Source of the DNA: Paenibacillus urinalis
GTDB taxonomy: Bacteria > Bacillota > Bacilli > Paenibacillales > Paenibacillaceae
Direction: 5' to 3'
Length of the DNA stretch: 64,000 bases
NCBI RefSeq assembly: GCF_028747985.1
Contig: NZ_CP118108.1
Location: 3,415,501 to 3,479,500, forward strand
The position numbers and the translations under genes are program-made. Within the stretch, counting starts at the first letter, position 1; every line of letters starts with the position of its first letter. The notes under the pieces were generated by a model. The model searched no databases and was not told the DNA's origin. It saw only the letters and a program-made list of their open reading frames with translations. Shown in pieces: positions 26,710 through 34,949 of the stretch.

Positions 26710-27078
26710 TTAATCCTGATCTTTAAACAAACGATCTAAGTAATCCTTCAACGACTCATGATGTGAGATTTCATAAGATATGTCCATATATTTAGGAAAA
26801 AAACCACTGCCAATCAACACATCATCCTTGATTACAATCATTCTTTTCTTCAACTCCACTGCTATTCCGAATTCAATATACGCATGCGGATCCCATTCAT
26901 TCGAAACAACAACATAATCCGCGTTCTCTATATTTATCCTGGATTCCTTAATGCTGTTCATATTGGTTTGGGTAATATTTATTTCATTCTGTAAAAACAA
27001 CATGGCGTTTAGTTCTTTCCCTGGAATCGTAGGAATAGCAGGACCCGCAGCAAGAATGATATGTACGTTCTTCTTCAT
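26710..27078 (-). CDS. small protein resembling nucleoside deoxyribosyltransferase-like folds
   Basis: 122-residue cytoplasmic protein. Start ATG has AAGGAG upstream. The order of beta-strand-like IILAAGP, NADYVVVSNEWDPHAYIEFG and IAVELKKRMIVIKDD recalls the nucleoside 2-deoxyribosyltransferase/TIR-like fold, where the aspartate and the glutamate in a helix ([DE]PHxxxExG) form the nucleotide site. Family membership is inference from this pattern only. The neighbours are cwlJ and a small membrane gene; no operon partner suggests a role. Confidence 0.55.
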   Translation of the reverse strand: MKKNVHIILAAGPAIPTIPGKELNAMLFLQNEINITQTNMNSIKESRINIENADYVVVSNEWDPHAYIEFGIAVELKKRMIVIKDDVLIGSGFFPKYMDISYEISHHESLKDYLDRLFKDQD

Positions 27079-27170
27079 CAGATAACACTCCTTCCTCTAA
27101 CTTCCATAAATTACACGAACAATGTAACAACGAATCTAACACTCGCACTTAACCTTCTTCTTTACTTGGC

Positions 27171-27464
27171 TTAAGGTCTTAATTGTATTAACCCGATAGT
27201 CATACAAATCATACTAATGGCCCAAAGTATTCCAATCCATCCGATCGTTAGGGAATTCTGTGATGAACTGGCTGTTGCTCTCGTTTCCAACAGTTGGATT
27301 CACCCCATTGCTCCCCAAGAAAATAAAACTAAATGTGCTAAGATAAAGCCGTAGCCTGCTTTTTTATGTCTAACCATTAACACAATTACAATGACAACAA
27401 CCGTTCCCATAACCGCTAACATACAGAATGATAGTAATAATAGTACCTCTTCTTCTAATAGCAT
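27171..27464 (-). pseudogene. small membrane protein gene interrupted by in-frame TGA
   Basis: An ATG at 27464 with a perfect GAGGAG six bases upstream starts MLLEEEVLLLLSFCMLAVMG and continues with one to two membrane helices to SWGAMG, where codon 55 is TGA (27300-27302). The same frame stays open after it for 42 more codons, encoding IQLLETRATASSSQN and a further membrane helix GWIGILWAISMICMTIG, and ends at TAA (27171-27173). One base change from TGG would explain it. It is either a recent nonsense mutation, a sequencing error or a truncated 54-residue protein. Family unknown. Confidence 0.6.
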
Positions 27465-27509
27465 TGAATTCTCCTCTTAAGCTCATAGGTTGGTTAGACA
27501 TAGCACTCG

Positions 27510-27550
27510 TATTCAAAAAAACACCGACGCAAATAACGCCGGTGTTAATA
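27510..27550 (-). terminator. terminator after GH95 gene
   Basis: AACACCG/CGGTGTT stem followed by seven T on the minus strand, downstream of the gene ending at 27594. Confidence 0.75.
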
Positions 27551-27593
27551 GGGTAATGACTCATTTCAAGTTGATCGATAAGCGTATTATATA

Positions 27594-29894
27594 TTAGTAA
27601 GCAGTTATTATATACTTATCACCCTTTACAGTCGGCAACTCTAATAAATTCCCAACGCGTTCTGCCGATAATTCACTTCCATCTGCTGATGCAATACGTA
27701 TGAGGGAATCCGAGTAAATACGAAGCTTCTCTCCACGATCCGAAGTAATTACTCCGTTTGTGAGTTTATGCTCCTCCCATTCGATATCAATTGTGAAGCC
27801 TCCTCTTGCGCGAAGTCCTGTTACACTCCCTTGCTTCCAAGCTTGTGGTAAGGCCGGAAGAATCCGGATACCATCAAGATGACTTTGCAGCAGCATCTCG
27901 GCAATTCCTGCAGCTGCCCCAAAGTTGCCGTCAATCTGAAATGGAGGGTGATTGTCAAACAAGTTGGGAAGTGTTGATTTCTTCAGCAGCTCTCTAGTAT
28001 GATAGTAAGCCTGCTCTCCGTCCAACAAACGAGCCCAAAAATTAATAATCCACGCTCTACTCCATCCTGTATGTCCTCCACCATTCTTCAATCGACGATG
28101 AAGTGTAATCCTGGCTGCATCAGCTAAGTCCGGGGTATAATCCGGACTAATTGTAGTTCCCGGATGAAGAGCAAACAGATGAGAGATGTGCCTGTGTCCA
28201 GGATCTTTTTCTTCATAATCTACTAGCCACTCCTGCAGTTGACCATATTGGCCTACTTTCATATCGGGTAGACGAGAAATGATCTTCGCCCATTCCTTAC
28301 GAAGACTCTCATCGGTGCTTAGCAACCTACTGGCCTCAATACAGGCATTCAATAGCTCTGTTAAAATTTGATTGTCCATAGAAGGACCGTAGCATAGAGT
28401 ACCTGACTCTCCGCTAGGAAGCCCATACCGATTCTCCGGTGATACGGAGGGATTCGTCACAAGATACCCTTCAGGACTTTCGATGAGAAAATCTTGAAAG
28501 AACAAGGTAGCCTCTTTCATCGTTTCATAAGCCTGTTCCAAGAATGCTGGATCAGGATTATATTTGTAGTGTTCCCATAGATGAAGCGTCAACCATGCGC
28601 CGCCCATAACCCATTGTGTAGCAGGTGGATAAATATCCTGCGGCGCGGTATCTGCCCAAATATCGGTATTATGGTGAGCGACAAACCCTCGGCAGCCATA
28701 CATTTTCTCTGCTGTTACACGGCCGTTCGCCCTCATTCGTTCGATCAATTCAAACAACGGTAGATGACATTCTGCAAGATTACAGCTCTCCGCTGGCCAA
28801 TAATTCATCTGGGTATTAATATTAATCGTAAACTTACTGTCCCAAGGCGGCGACATGGAATCATTCCATATCCCTTGCAGGTTGGCTGGCAGTGATCCAG
28901 GACGGCTGCTCGAAATAAGCAAATATCGCCCAAAGTGAAAATGTAACGCGTATAGACCCGTATCCTCCCCTCCTGATTGCAACTTTTCCAGCCGCTTATT
29001 TACGGGTTCAACAGAAGGCGACTCGGAGGGCTTTCCCAGGTTAAGCTGCACTCTATTAAACAAATGCTGATAGTCCTGAATATGTGTTTCTTTTAAGAGG
29101 TTAAATTCCTTGACTGCGGCCTGATTCAACAGCTCGTAGCATTGCTTCTTTGGGTCCTTGAAACGAAAAGTGCTCGCGACAGCGAGGAGGATAACAACCT
29201 CATCTGCCTGATCTATTATCAGATGCTCACCCACTACCCTAACGGTTCCACCGACAGGGATGGCTTTGGCAGCCGCGCTATAAACGAGCCCCTCCCTTCC
29301 ACCGCAATCATTGGTCATTACAATCGTGTCCGTTCCATGCCGATGAGACTCATCCATATGCTTGCCCTTCTTCCGTTCAAATCGGGAAGTGAGAGACAAT
29401 GCACCAGGGCGGTCCGCTTCAAGTCTTATTATCATCACCTGATCCGGATAACTGCAAAATACCTCCCGTCGATAGGTAATACCACCATATTCATAGGTTG
29501 TGATAGCCACCGCTTTTTCCAAATCGAGTTCCCTGCGGTAATTGGCCAGCTCCCCTTCAGGATGATCAAAATGAATGAAAAAGTCCCCCGCCGTTAAATA
29601 ATGCCTCTGACTGCGTGGTGTTCCGGAAAAGGCGGCTTCTGATAAACGATGGGCTTCGATCAGCCTTCCCTCAAACAGTAACTCTCGAATAAGAGAGAGG
29701 TTCGCAAGAGCATCCGGGTTGTTTCGATCTCTCGGACCTCCATACCAGATTGAATCTTCGTTAAATTGGATTTGCTCCTCTTCAACGCAGCCAAATACCA
29801 TGCCGCCTAATCTTCCATTCCCGATCGGAAGGGCTTCATTCCAGTTTAGGGCTGGTTGGTCGTACCATAACGTCGTTTCGGCAGTTAATGACAT
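27594..29894 (-). CDS. glycoside hydrolase family 95 (alpha-L-fucosidase or relative)
   Basis: 766-residue GH95 enzyme without signal peptide, so probably cytoplasmic. Typical segments are LWYDQPALNWNEALPIGNGR at residues 8-27, FNEDSIWYGGPRDRNNPDA, GIWNDSMSPPWDSKFTININ (with TQMNYWPAES following) and FQIDGNFGAAAGIAEMLLQS. The family cleaves alpha-1,2-L-fucosidic or L-galactosidic bonds by inversion. The start follows CAGGAGG. It lies 62 bp downstream of a zinc-type dehydrogenase gene, in the same direction, so both are likely cotranscribed for import and breakdown of fucosylated or galactosylated oligosaccharides; the transporter is not in the window. Confidence 0.9.
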   Translation of the reverse strand: MSLTAETTLWYDQPALNWNEALPIGNGRLGGMVFGCVEEEQIQFNEDSIWYGGPRDRNNPDALANLSLIRELLFEGRLIEAHRLSEAAFSGTPRSQRHYLTAGDFFIHFDHPEGELANYRRELDLEKAVAITTYEYGGITYRREVFCSYPDQVMIIRLEADRPGALSLTSRFERKKGKHMDESHRHGTDTIVMTNDCGGREGLVYSAAAKAIPVGGTVRVVGEHLIIDQADEVVILLAVASTFRFKDPKKQCYELLNQAAVKEFNLLKETHIQDYQHLFNRVQLNLGKPSESPSVEPVNKRLEKLQSGGEDTGLYALHFHFGRYLLISSSRPGSLPANLQGIWNDSMSPPWDSKFTININTQMNYWPAESCNLAECHLPLFELIERMRANGRVTAEKMYGCRGFVAHHNTDIWADTAPQDIYPPATQWVMGGAWLTLHLWEHYKYNPDPAFLEQAYETMKEATLFFQDFLIESPEGYLVTNPSVSPENRYGLPSGESGTLCYGPSMDNQILTELLNACIEASRLLSTDESLRKEWAKIISRLPDMKVGQYGQLQEWLVDYEEKDPGHRHISHLFALHPGTTISPDYTPDLADAARITLHRRLKNGGGHTGWSRAWIINFWARLLDGEQAYYHTRELLKKSTLPNLFDNHPPFQIDGNFGAAAGIAEMLLQSHLDGIRILPALPQAWKQGSVTGLRARGGFTIDIEWEEHKLTNGVITSDRGEKLRIYSDSLIRIASADGSELSAERVGNLLELPTVKGDKYIITAY

Positions 29895-29956
29895 TCGGTC
29901 CTCCTGAAATATAAGTCGTATATATAATTCTTACTTTAGCTGCAATCGACTTGCCT

Positions 29957-30976
29957 CTATAATTCCACTACAGCTTTAATCACTTTCGATTCAGGCTCTA
30001 GCCACTCATCAAACAAATTAGCCATCTCTTCTAACGAAGCACGATGAGTAATATACTGATCCAGATTGATTCTGCCTGTGGAGATAGTCTTTATGACGTG
30101 AGCAAAATCCTCTCTTGTTGCATTCCGGCTGCCCATAATGGTTAGTTCTCGTTTATGAAACTCTGGGTCGTTGAACGTAATATTGCCCTTAACGAGACCT
30201 ACATATAGCAAAGTCCCGCCATGAGCAGTATAATTGAAAGCATTTGTCATGGATGTAATATTACCCGTTGCATCAATGACGATGGGCATAAGCGCTCCAG
30301 CCGTTAATTTTGAGAGCTGCTCAAGCAGGTCCTCGTCAGCTGCGTTAATGGTATGGTTAACCTTAGCCCACGAGCGGCAAAAATCTAACCGTTCCTTGTT
30401 AACATCCATAGCAATGACATTGGCTCCTGCCTCTTTTGCGAGTGTCATGACACCAAGTCCAATGGGTCCGCCTCCAATAACAAGCACTTCTGTACCTTCA
30501 CAAATTCCGGATCTGCGAACCGCATGAGCACCAATAGCCAGCGGCTCGATCATTGCTGTATGGTCCAGGGATAATCCTTCGGACTTTAATAGATGTGATA
30601 TCGGAACCTTAATTCTTTCGCACAGTCCCCCGTCCACATGTACTCCCAATACTTGAAGCTGCATGCAGCAGTTGGGTCTCCCCGATCTGCAGGCTATGCA
30701 ATGATTACAGTGTAAATAAGGAACAATGGTGACCTGATCTCCTGGTAATATGCCTTGATCTTGGTTGCTAATCTTTGTGACGATCCCAGCCAGTTCATGT
30801 CCTAAGATGCGCGGATATTCAAAAAAAGGCTGGTTCCCTTGATAAGCGTGCAGGTCGGTCCCACAAATGCCAACCCGCTTTATTTCAATTACTGCTTCAT
30901 CCTGCCCCAGTATCGGCTCAGGTAAATCTGTAGCATAACGAAACGTTCCGATTTGTTCGCAAATGATACCTCTCAT
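29957..30976 (-). CDS. zinc-type sugar/polyol dehydrogenase
   Basis: 339-residue medium-chain dehydrogenase with zinc residues in GICGTDLHAYQG and GHELAGIVTK, structural cysteines in CNHCIACRSGRPNCC, and the NAD motif VIGGGPIGLGV. The sequence resembles the RspB/L-galactonate-5-dehydrogenase/sorbitol-dehydrogenase branch. Start ATG after GGGAGGG. Adjacency to the GH95 enzyme suggests oxidation of the released deoxy-sugar or a derivative; the exact substrate is inference. A near-consensus CcpA site precedes the gene. Confidence 0.8.
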   Translation of the reverse strand: MRGIICEQIGTFRYATDLPEPILGQDEAVIEIKRVGICGTDLHAYQGNQPFFEYPRILGHELAGIVTKISNQDQGILPGDQVTIVPYLHCNHCIACRSGRPNCCMQLQVLGVHVDGGLCERIKVPISHLLKSEGLSLDHTAMIEPLAIGAHAVRRSGICEGTEVLVIGGGPIGLGVMTLAKEAGANVIAMDVNKERLDFCRSWAKVNHTINAADEDLLEQLSKLTAGALMPIVIDATGNITSMTNAFNYTAHGGTLLYVGLVKGNITFNDPEFHKRELTIMGSRNATREDFAHVIKTISTGRINLDQYITHRASLEEMANLFDEWLEPESKVIKAVVEL

Positions 30977-31001
30977 TCTTCATATCCCTCCCGGCTTCCA
31001 A

Positions 31002-31015
31002 TGAATGCGGTTACA
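31002..31015 (-). promoter_or_regulatory. candidate cre (CcpA) site
   Basis: TGAATGCGGTTACA matches the degenerate cre consensus TGNAANCGNWNNCA at 13 of 14 positions and lies 26-39 bp before the dehydrogenase-GH95 operon, a fitting place for carbon catabolite repression. Confidence 0.35.
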
Positions 31016-31251
31016 TTTTAACATTTCTTCCTAATCGAATATTCGCGGGAAGGACCTCCATTGCCTTCTTCAGGTAGGTTTTATTTTGTATTCTCGTAGG
31101 ATTCTTTATATTCTGCTGCCATTTGATCTCCGCCGCTCGTTCTCCACCGTTCAACCTCGACACAAATGCTAGAATGCAGTACATCGAATTTGCTGCTGTA
31201 ACAGATTTGTCTCTTTTTATGTATCCTGAATATGTATAATCGTCTATAGAC
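31016..31251. other. intergenic stretch without convincing gene
   Basis: Between the dehydrogenase and the duplicated-domain gene. A minus-strand frame of 86 codons (31011-31271) begins inside a terminator hairpin and lacks a ribosome site, so I do not call it. The stretch probably holds the promoter of the dehydrogenase-GH95 operon, but I could not fix one. Confidence 0.4.
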
Positions 31252-31281
31252 GAAAAAAAAGCCGCCCTCATTAGGGCAGCT
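31252..31281 (-). terminator. terminator after duplicated-domain protein gene
   Basis: AGCCGCCCT/AGGGCAGCT hairpin with loop CATT and one mismatch, eight T on the minus strand, 35 bp past the stop. Confidence 0.8.
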
Positions 31282-31315
31282 CTGTAATATCTGACATGCT
31301 GTTCAACATTTTTAA

Positions 31316-33319
31316 TTAAGGATTAGCAGTAATCCAATAATCGTAAGAATGGACAACATATCCTTGGTAAGCTTCATAGTTAGCAAGCAAATCCGGTAAT
31401 TTAGCAAGCTCTTCTTCCATGTAAGCTTCTCCTTCTTCATAGAAGGTAATATGATCGCCCTCATGGCTTTGTTTCATCTCAACAGAGACGAGAAGCGGCT
31501 TACCTAAACGGTCTGCAATCTCCATTTCTTGGGCTACAACCGCTGCTATTCCGTTTGATCCCTCTGCGGTATCACGGAAGGCCATTAATGAAACATGATC
31601 AAGTGTCTGAATCATCCATTCACTAACCGTTATATTCTTGCCTGGAAGCTCATATGCGTCAAGCCATACAGCGAGATCGGCACTCGTCTCCAGATCAGAA
31701 TTTTTTTTGGTCTCTCGTGCAAAGTATTCCATATTTGCGGCCCATTCTGTAAGTACACGGTCACGGTCAATATGCCAGGCCTCATTTGTATACGGCTCTA
31801 CATCAACATGGATACCATGGAATTTCTCCTGCTCCGAAGCATGCTGATTATATTCCTTAACATAATTGATTAACCGGGTAATACGGGGTCGGTTCTCTTC
31901 AAGCCCCCATATCGGATGGCCTCCCATGGCATGAACCTCGATCCCCATGGCTGCTGCCTGACTGACAAAATTTCGATACAGCTCAAACGGCTGCTCCAAA
32001 TCAAGTCTTACATACAAATAATTTATATTTTTCTCTTCTACAAATTCGAGCACGCGTTCACTGTCATGAATCACTTGCTCTGCTTGCCAAATGTACGTCC
32101 CCCGGATAGAGCCCGGTTCTGGATCCGGCGTTGGCTCTGGATCCGGTGTTGGCTCTGGATCCGGTGTTGGTTCTGGATCCGGTGTTGGCTCTGGATCCGG
32201 TGTTGGCTCTGGATCCGGTGTTGGCTCTGGATCCGGTGTTGGCTCTGGATCCGGTGTTGGTTCTGGATCTGGTGTTGGTTCTGGATCCGGTGTTGGTTCT
32301 GGATCCGGTGTTGGCTCTGGATCCGGTGTTGGCTCTGGATCCGGTGTTGGTTCTGGATCCGGTGTTGGTTCTGGATCCGGTGTTGGTTCTGAATCCGGTG
32401 TTGGTTCTGGATCCGGTGTTGGCTCTGGATCTGTACCGTTTTCGCTGAGGTTAGACCAATACACATAATCATGCACTGCTACGCCGGCAAAATTGCGGTA
32501 TTCCTGCAGTGATAATGACACCTCGTTAAGTACAGCTTCCATTTCTTCTGCTGATTTACCTGCAAATGAGGTGTACTCTTCACCTGGCATCGGTTTTGTG
32601 TTTACAGCGATAACAACCTTTGCGTCATAAGCTTCCGACCATTCCATTTCTTGCTCAATTACATGAGAAATGCTGTCATCGCCGGTTGCTTTATCACGGT
32701 AAGCCATTAAAGTGATTTGATCAAACCTATTCATGAACCATTGGATTAGCGGCGTATCGGTCTCAGGCACTTCATATTGGTCATACCAAAAAGGCAGGTC
32801 AATGGCACTGATTAGAGAAGCATCCTGATTCGCAACGTCTAAAAACAGCTCAAGATTGGTTAAATAGGATTGAATGATAGACTCGCTGTCCTCGCTCCAA
32901 TCATTCAGAACATAGGGTTCAATATCCAGATGAATTCCTGCAAACTGTTCCGATTCCTCAGATTCAGCATTGTAATCAACAACCCAGTTAGCAAATTGAA
33001 GCAGCCGTTCTCTCCCACCTTCTGTCGCCCAGTAAGGATGGCCTGCGAGTGCATCAACCTTGATCCCCCGCTCCTGCGCATTTCGCACAAAGGTCTGATA
33101 CATTTCCTCTGGCTGATTCATATCAATTCTTAAGTAAATATGATCAATATTTTGATTGTCGGCGTATTCCAGTACATCTTGGCCGCCATCTGCGATGGTC
33201 TCTGCCTGCCATAACCATGTTGCCCGCGTAGATGAATGACTCGATTCAAAAGCAGTCATAAATATAACACTTATGAATAAGACAACCCATAATAAACCGC
33301 GGGATTGATTGCGTATCAT
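31316..33319 (-). CDS. secreted protein with two related putative glycosidase-like domains joined by a PDPEPT repeat
   Basis: 667 residues. A signal-like helix ([17 protein letters not shown]) is followed by domain A (about residues 30-290), a roughly 110-residue proline/acid-rich linker of six-residue units, and domain B to the C-terminus. The domains are paralogous: both begin with a W-Q-A-E segment and share HPxW, GIHxDxEPY (HLDIEPY and HVDVEPY), LMAxRD and a late H-x-Y-x-YW. The beta-alpha alternation and the Asp-x-Glu motif at a strand end suggest a TIM-barrel hydrolase, but I recognise no named family. ATG at 33319 follows GGAGGGAGG. It lies between a dehydrogenase-GH95 pair and an SDR gene. 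Confidence 0.78.
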   Translation of the reverse strand: MIRNQSRGLLWVVLFISVIFMTAFESSHSSTRATWLWQAETIADGGQDVLEYADNQNIDHIYLRIDMNQPEEMYQTFVRNAQERGIKVDALAGHPYWATEGGRERLLQFANWVVDYNAESEESEQFAGIHLDIEPYVLNDWSEDSESIIQSYLTNLELFLDVANQDASLISAIDLPFWYDQYEVPETDTPLIQWFMNRFDQITLMAYRDKATGDDSISHVIEQEMEWSEAYDAKVVIAVNTKPMPGEEYTSFAGKSAEEMEAVLNEVSLSLQEYRNFAGVAVHDYVYWSNLSENGTDPEPTPDPEPTPDSEPTPDPEPTPDPEPTPDPEPTPDPEPTPDPEPTPDPEPTPDPEPTPDPEPTPDPEPTPDPEPTPDPEPTPDPEPTPDPEPTPDPEPTPDPEPGSIRGTYIWQAEQVIHDSERVLEFVEEKNINYLYVRLDLEQPFELYRNFVSQAAAMGIEVHAMGGHPIWGLEENRPRITRLINYVKEYNQHASEQEKFHGIHVDVEPYTNEAWHIDRDRVLTEWAANMEYFARETKKNSDLETSADLAVWLDAYELPGKNITVSEWMIQTLDHVSLMAFRDTAEGSNGIAAVVAQEMEIADRLGKPLLVSVEMKQSHEGDHITFYEEGEAYMEEELAKLPDLLANYEAYQGYVVHSYDYWITANP
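32115..32432 (-). repeat. 18-bp tandem repeat (minisatellite) coding the PDPEPT linker
   Basis: About 17.7 copies of an 18-bp unit (on the plus strand GGATCCGGTGTTGGCTCT or with GGTTCT at the end), in step from 32115 to 32432. Almost every unit carries a GGATCC. Variation is limited to single bases: the C/T of the last codon position, one GGATCT at 32265-32270 and one GAATCC that gives a Ser for Pro. The near-identity at DNA level, and not only at protein level, indicates recent expansion or gene conversion. Confidence 0.97.
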
Positions 33320-33383
33320 ATCCTCCCTCCAATTCTCCTCTCTTTTTTGAACCAACGCTATTATAGCAGTGGATAAAAGTAAA

Positions 33384-33418
33384 AGAATGAGCCCTGGTGC
33401 TCAACTTGGGCTCATTCT
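33384..33418 (-). terminator. terminator after SDR gene
   Basis: Perfect 11-bp stem AGAATGAGCCC/GGGCTCATTCT with a 13-base loop and T-rich tail on the minus strand. Confidence 0.8.
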
Positions 33419-33463
33419 TCTATATTCGGTCTTTAGCCTGATTATTCGATTACAGTCCCAGGA

Positions 33464-34213
33464 TTAGGGCTCATATATCATTTTTCTTGTCATACCGCCA
33501 TCAATGACCAGGTTCTCTCCAGTTACAAAATCGTTGTCAGGTGCCGTCAAAAATAAACAGGCTCTTGCAATATCCTCTGGCTTGCCAACTCTTTGCGACG
33601 GATGCTGGACATGATCTATTTCTCTAAGTTCACTGTAGTCTCCTGTTTCAATCCATCCCGGACTAATACTATTGACCCGAATCCGTTTATCTGCCAGTGA
33701 TACAGCCATCGCATGAGTAAGTGCAACAATGGCTCCTTTGGAAGCCGCATAGGCTTCAGAGTTCGGCTCGGACATCGTCGCTCTCGTGGAGGCCATATTG
33801 ACTACAGCGCCGCCCTGTTTATTATTCCCCATATATTTAGCCGCTTCTCTTGTCGTTAAAAAACAGCTGCGAGCATTGGTATTCATGACGTCATCCCATT
33901 CATTCAGGGACAATTCAAGCGGAGACTTCCAGATGCCATAACCTGCGTTGTTAATGAGGATATCGATCTTCCCATATTCCCGCATGGCTGTATTCATTAA
34001 ATGTACAATTGCTTCTTCAGACCTAACATCGCAGGCAACAAATATGGCAGTTTCACCTTTTTGACGAATGGCTGCGGCTGCCGCGGCCCCTTTTTCTTCA
34101 TTTTGATCGGTAAGGACCACCTTCGCTCCCTGCTCAGCGTATGCTTCAGCTACAACTTTACCAATACCTTGCGCTGCGCCTGTCACGATAACAACATCAT
34201 CTTTGAATTTCAT
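33464..34213 (-). CDS. short-chain dehydrogenase/reductase
   Basis: 249-residue classical SDR. Cofactor motif VTGAAQGIGKVVAEAYAEQG is at residues 10-29, NNAGYG near 87, the catalytic Ser in MASTRATMSEPNSE, and Tyr-Lys in YAASKG near 155. The Asp after the second strand (LTDQNEE) suggests NAD(H) preference. Start ATG after AAGGAGAGG. The ending DNDFVTGENLVIDGGMTRK is typical of sugar or cyclic-alcohol dehydrogenases such as glucose dehydrogenase-like and L-fucose dehydrogenase-like enzymes. A role in deoxy-sugar oxidation with the neighbours is possible but unproven. Confidence 0.85.
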   Translation of the reverse strand: MKFKDDVVIVTGAAQGIGKVVAEAYAEQGAKVVLTDQNEEKGAAAAAAIRQKGETAIFVACDVRSEEAIVHLMNTAMREYGKIDILINNAGYGIWKSPLELSLNEWDDVMNTNARSCFLTTREAAKYMGNNKQGGAVVNMASTRATMSEPNSEAYAASKGAIVALTHAMAVSLADKRIRVNSISPGWIETGDYSELREIDHVQHPSQRVGKPEDIARACLFLTAPDNDFVTGENLVIDGGMTRKMIYEP

Positions 34214-34399
34214 TATACCTCTCCTTATGACTAGAGATTGGAACCAGCTATAATTTTCTGATAACTATATATTACACAAATTTAGGTTCTGGCATAAATC
34301 CGAATCAATAACCTAATGAAATAGAAATCATGCCCCTAATAAAGAATAATTAATCGAGTATATCTCAATTGAAACGGTTCAGATTCAACAAGGATTAAA

Positions 34400-34427
34400 A
34401 ACAAAAAGCCGCCCCATTGGGACGGCT
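34400..34427 (-). terminator. terminator after DUF2500 gene
   Basis: AGCCG/CGGCT stem extended by CCC/GGG, then A-rich sequence that reads as T run on the minus strand; 13 bp past the stop. Confidence 0.7.
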
Positions 34428-34440
34428 GATCAATGACATG

Positions 34441-34833
34441 CTAACCTCGAACACGTTCGGTATATACTCTGTTATAACGCTTGAACCCAAGATATCTGGT
34501 CCCCTGAAAAGTAAGCTGGCCTTCATCGCCCTCAGCGCATAAACCATACTCATCTCCGCCGACCTTGAACTCAATCCGATCTCCGCTGTCCACTTCAAAC
34601 GTAATAAAATAGAGCGTCCGCGTATTCTGCCCCTCGCTTTGACTCTGCTGTGATACCTGAATTCTTCTTCCTGTAATTCTTGAAGGGACAGTCAATACCG
34701 GCTGCTTATTGTTCCGTCCCCAAGTAAGGAGCTCTTTTCCCAGGGTCAATGCGACAATACCGAGAATCACGACAAATACCGCCGGGAATACCGTTCCGAA
34801 AAAATCAAACATCCAGAAAGATTCAAATCCCAT
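34441..34833 (-). CDS. DUF2500-type membrane protein
   Basis: 130-residue protein: one N-terminal membrane helix (about 10-35, FFGTVFPAVFVVILGIVALT) and a C-terminal soluble domain with LYFITFEVDSGDRIEFKVGG, EYGLCAEGDEGQL and TFQGTRYLGFKR, the conserved DUF2500 pattern. Function unknown in the family. Start ATG has GGAGGAG. Monocistronic. Confidence 0.85.
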   Translation of the reverse strand: MGFESFWMFDFFGTVFPAVFVVILGIVALTLGKELLTWGRNNKQPVLTVPSRITGRRIQVSQQSQSEGQNTRTLYFITFEVDSGDRIEFKVGGDEYGLCAEGDEGQLTFQGTRYLGFKRYNRVYTERVRG

Positions 34834-34949
34834 GCCGTCTCCTCCCGTCCTCTGATTCTTGTCTGTAAATAACCGACTACTTGTTTATGTATATGCCGTA
34901 GTGCGGTCAACTTGTCAGTTCGCGGAAGAAATACTTCATGGGATTAATT

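Noticed and set aside
31011..31271. 86-codon minus-strand frame between the dehydrogenase and duplicated-domain genes
   Set aside because: It starts inside a terminator hairpin, has no ribosome site and shows no recognisable family.
32091..32468. Long plus-strand and alternative minus-strand frames across the tandem repeat (GSGVGS, ALDPVL and QHRIQN patterns)
   Set aside because: An 18-bp unit without stop in several frames makes such frames automatically; only the PDPEPT frame joins real domains.
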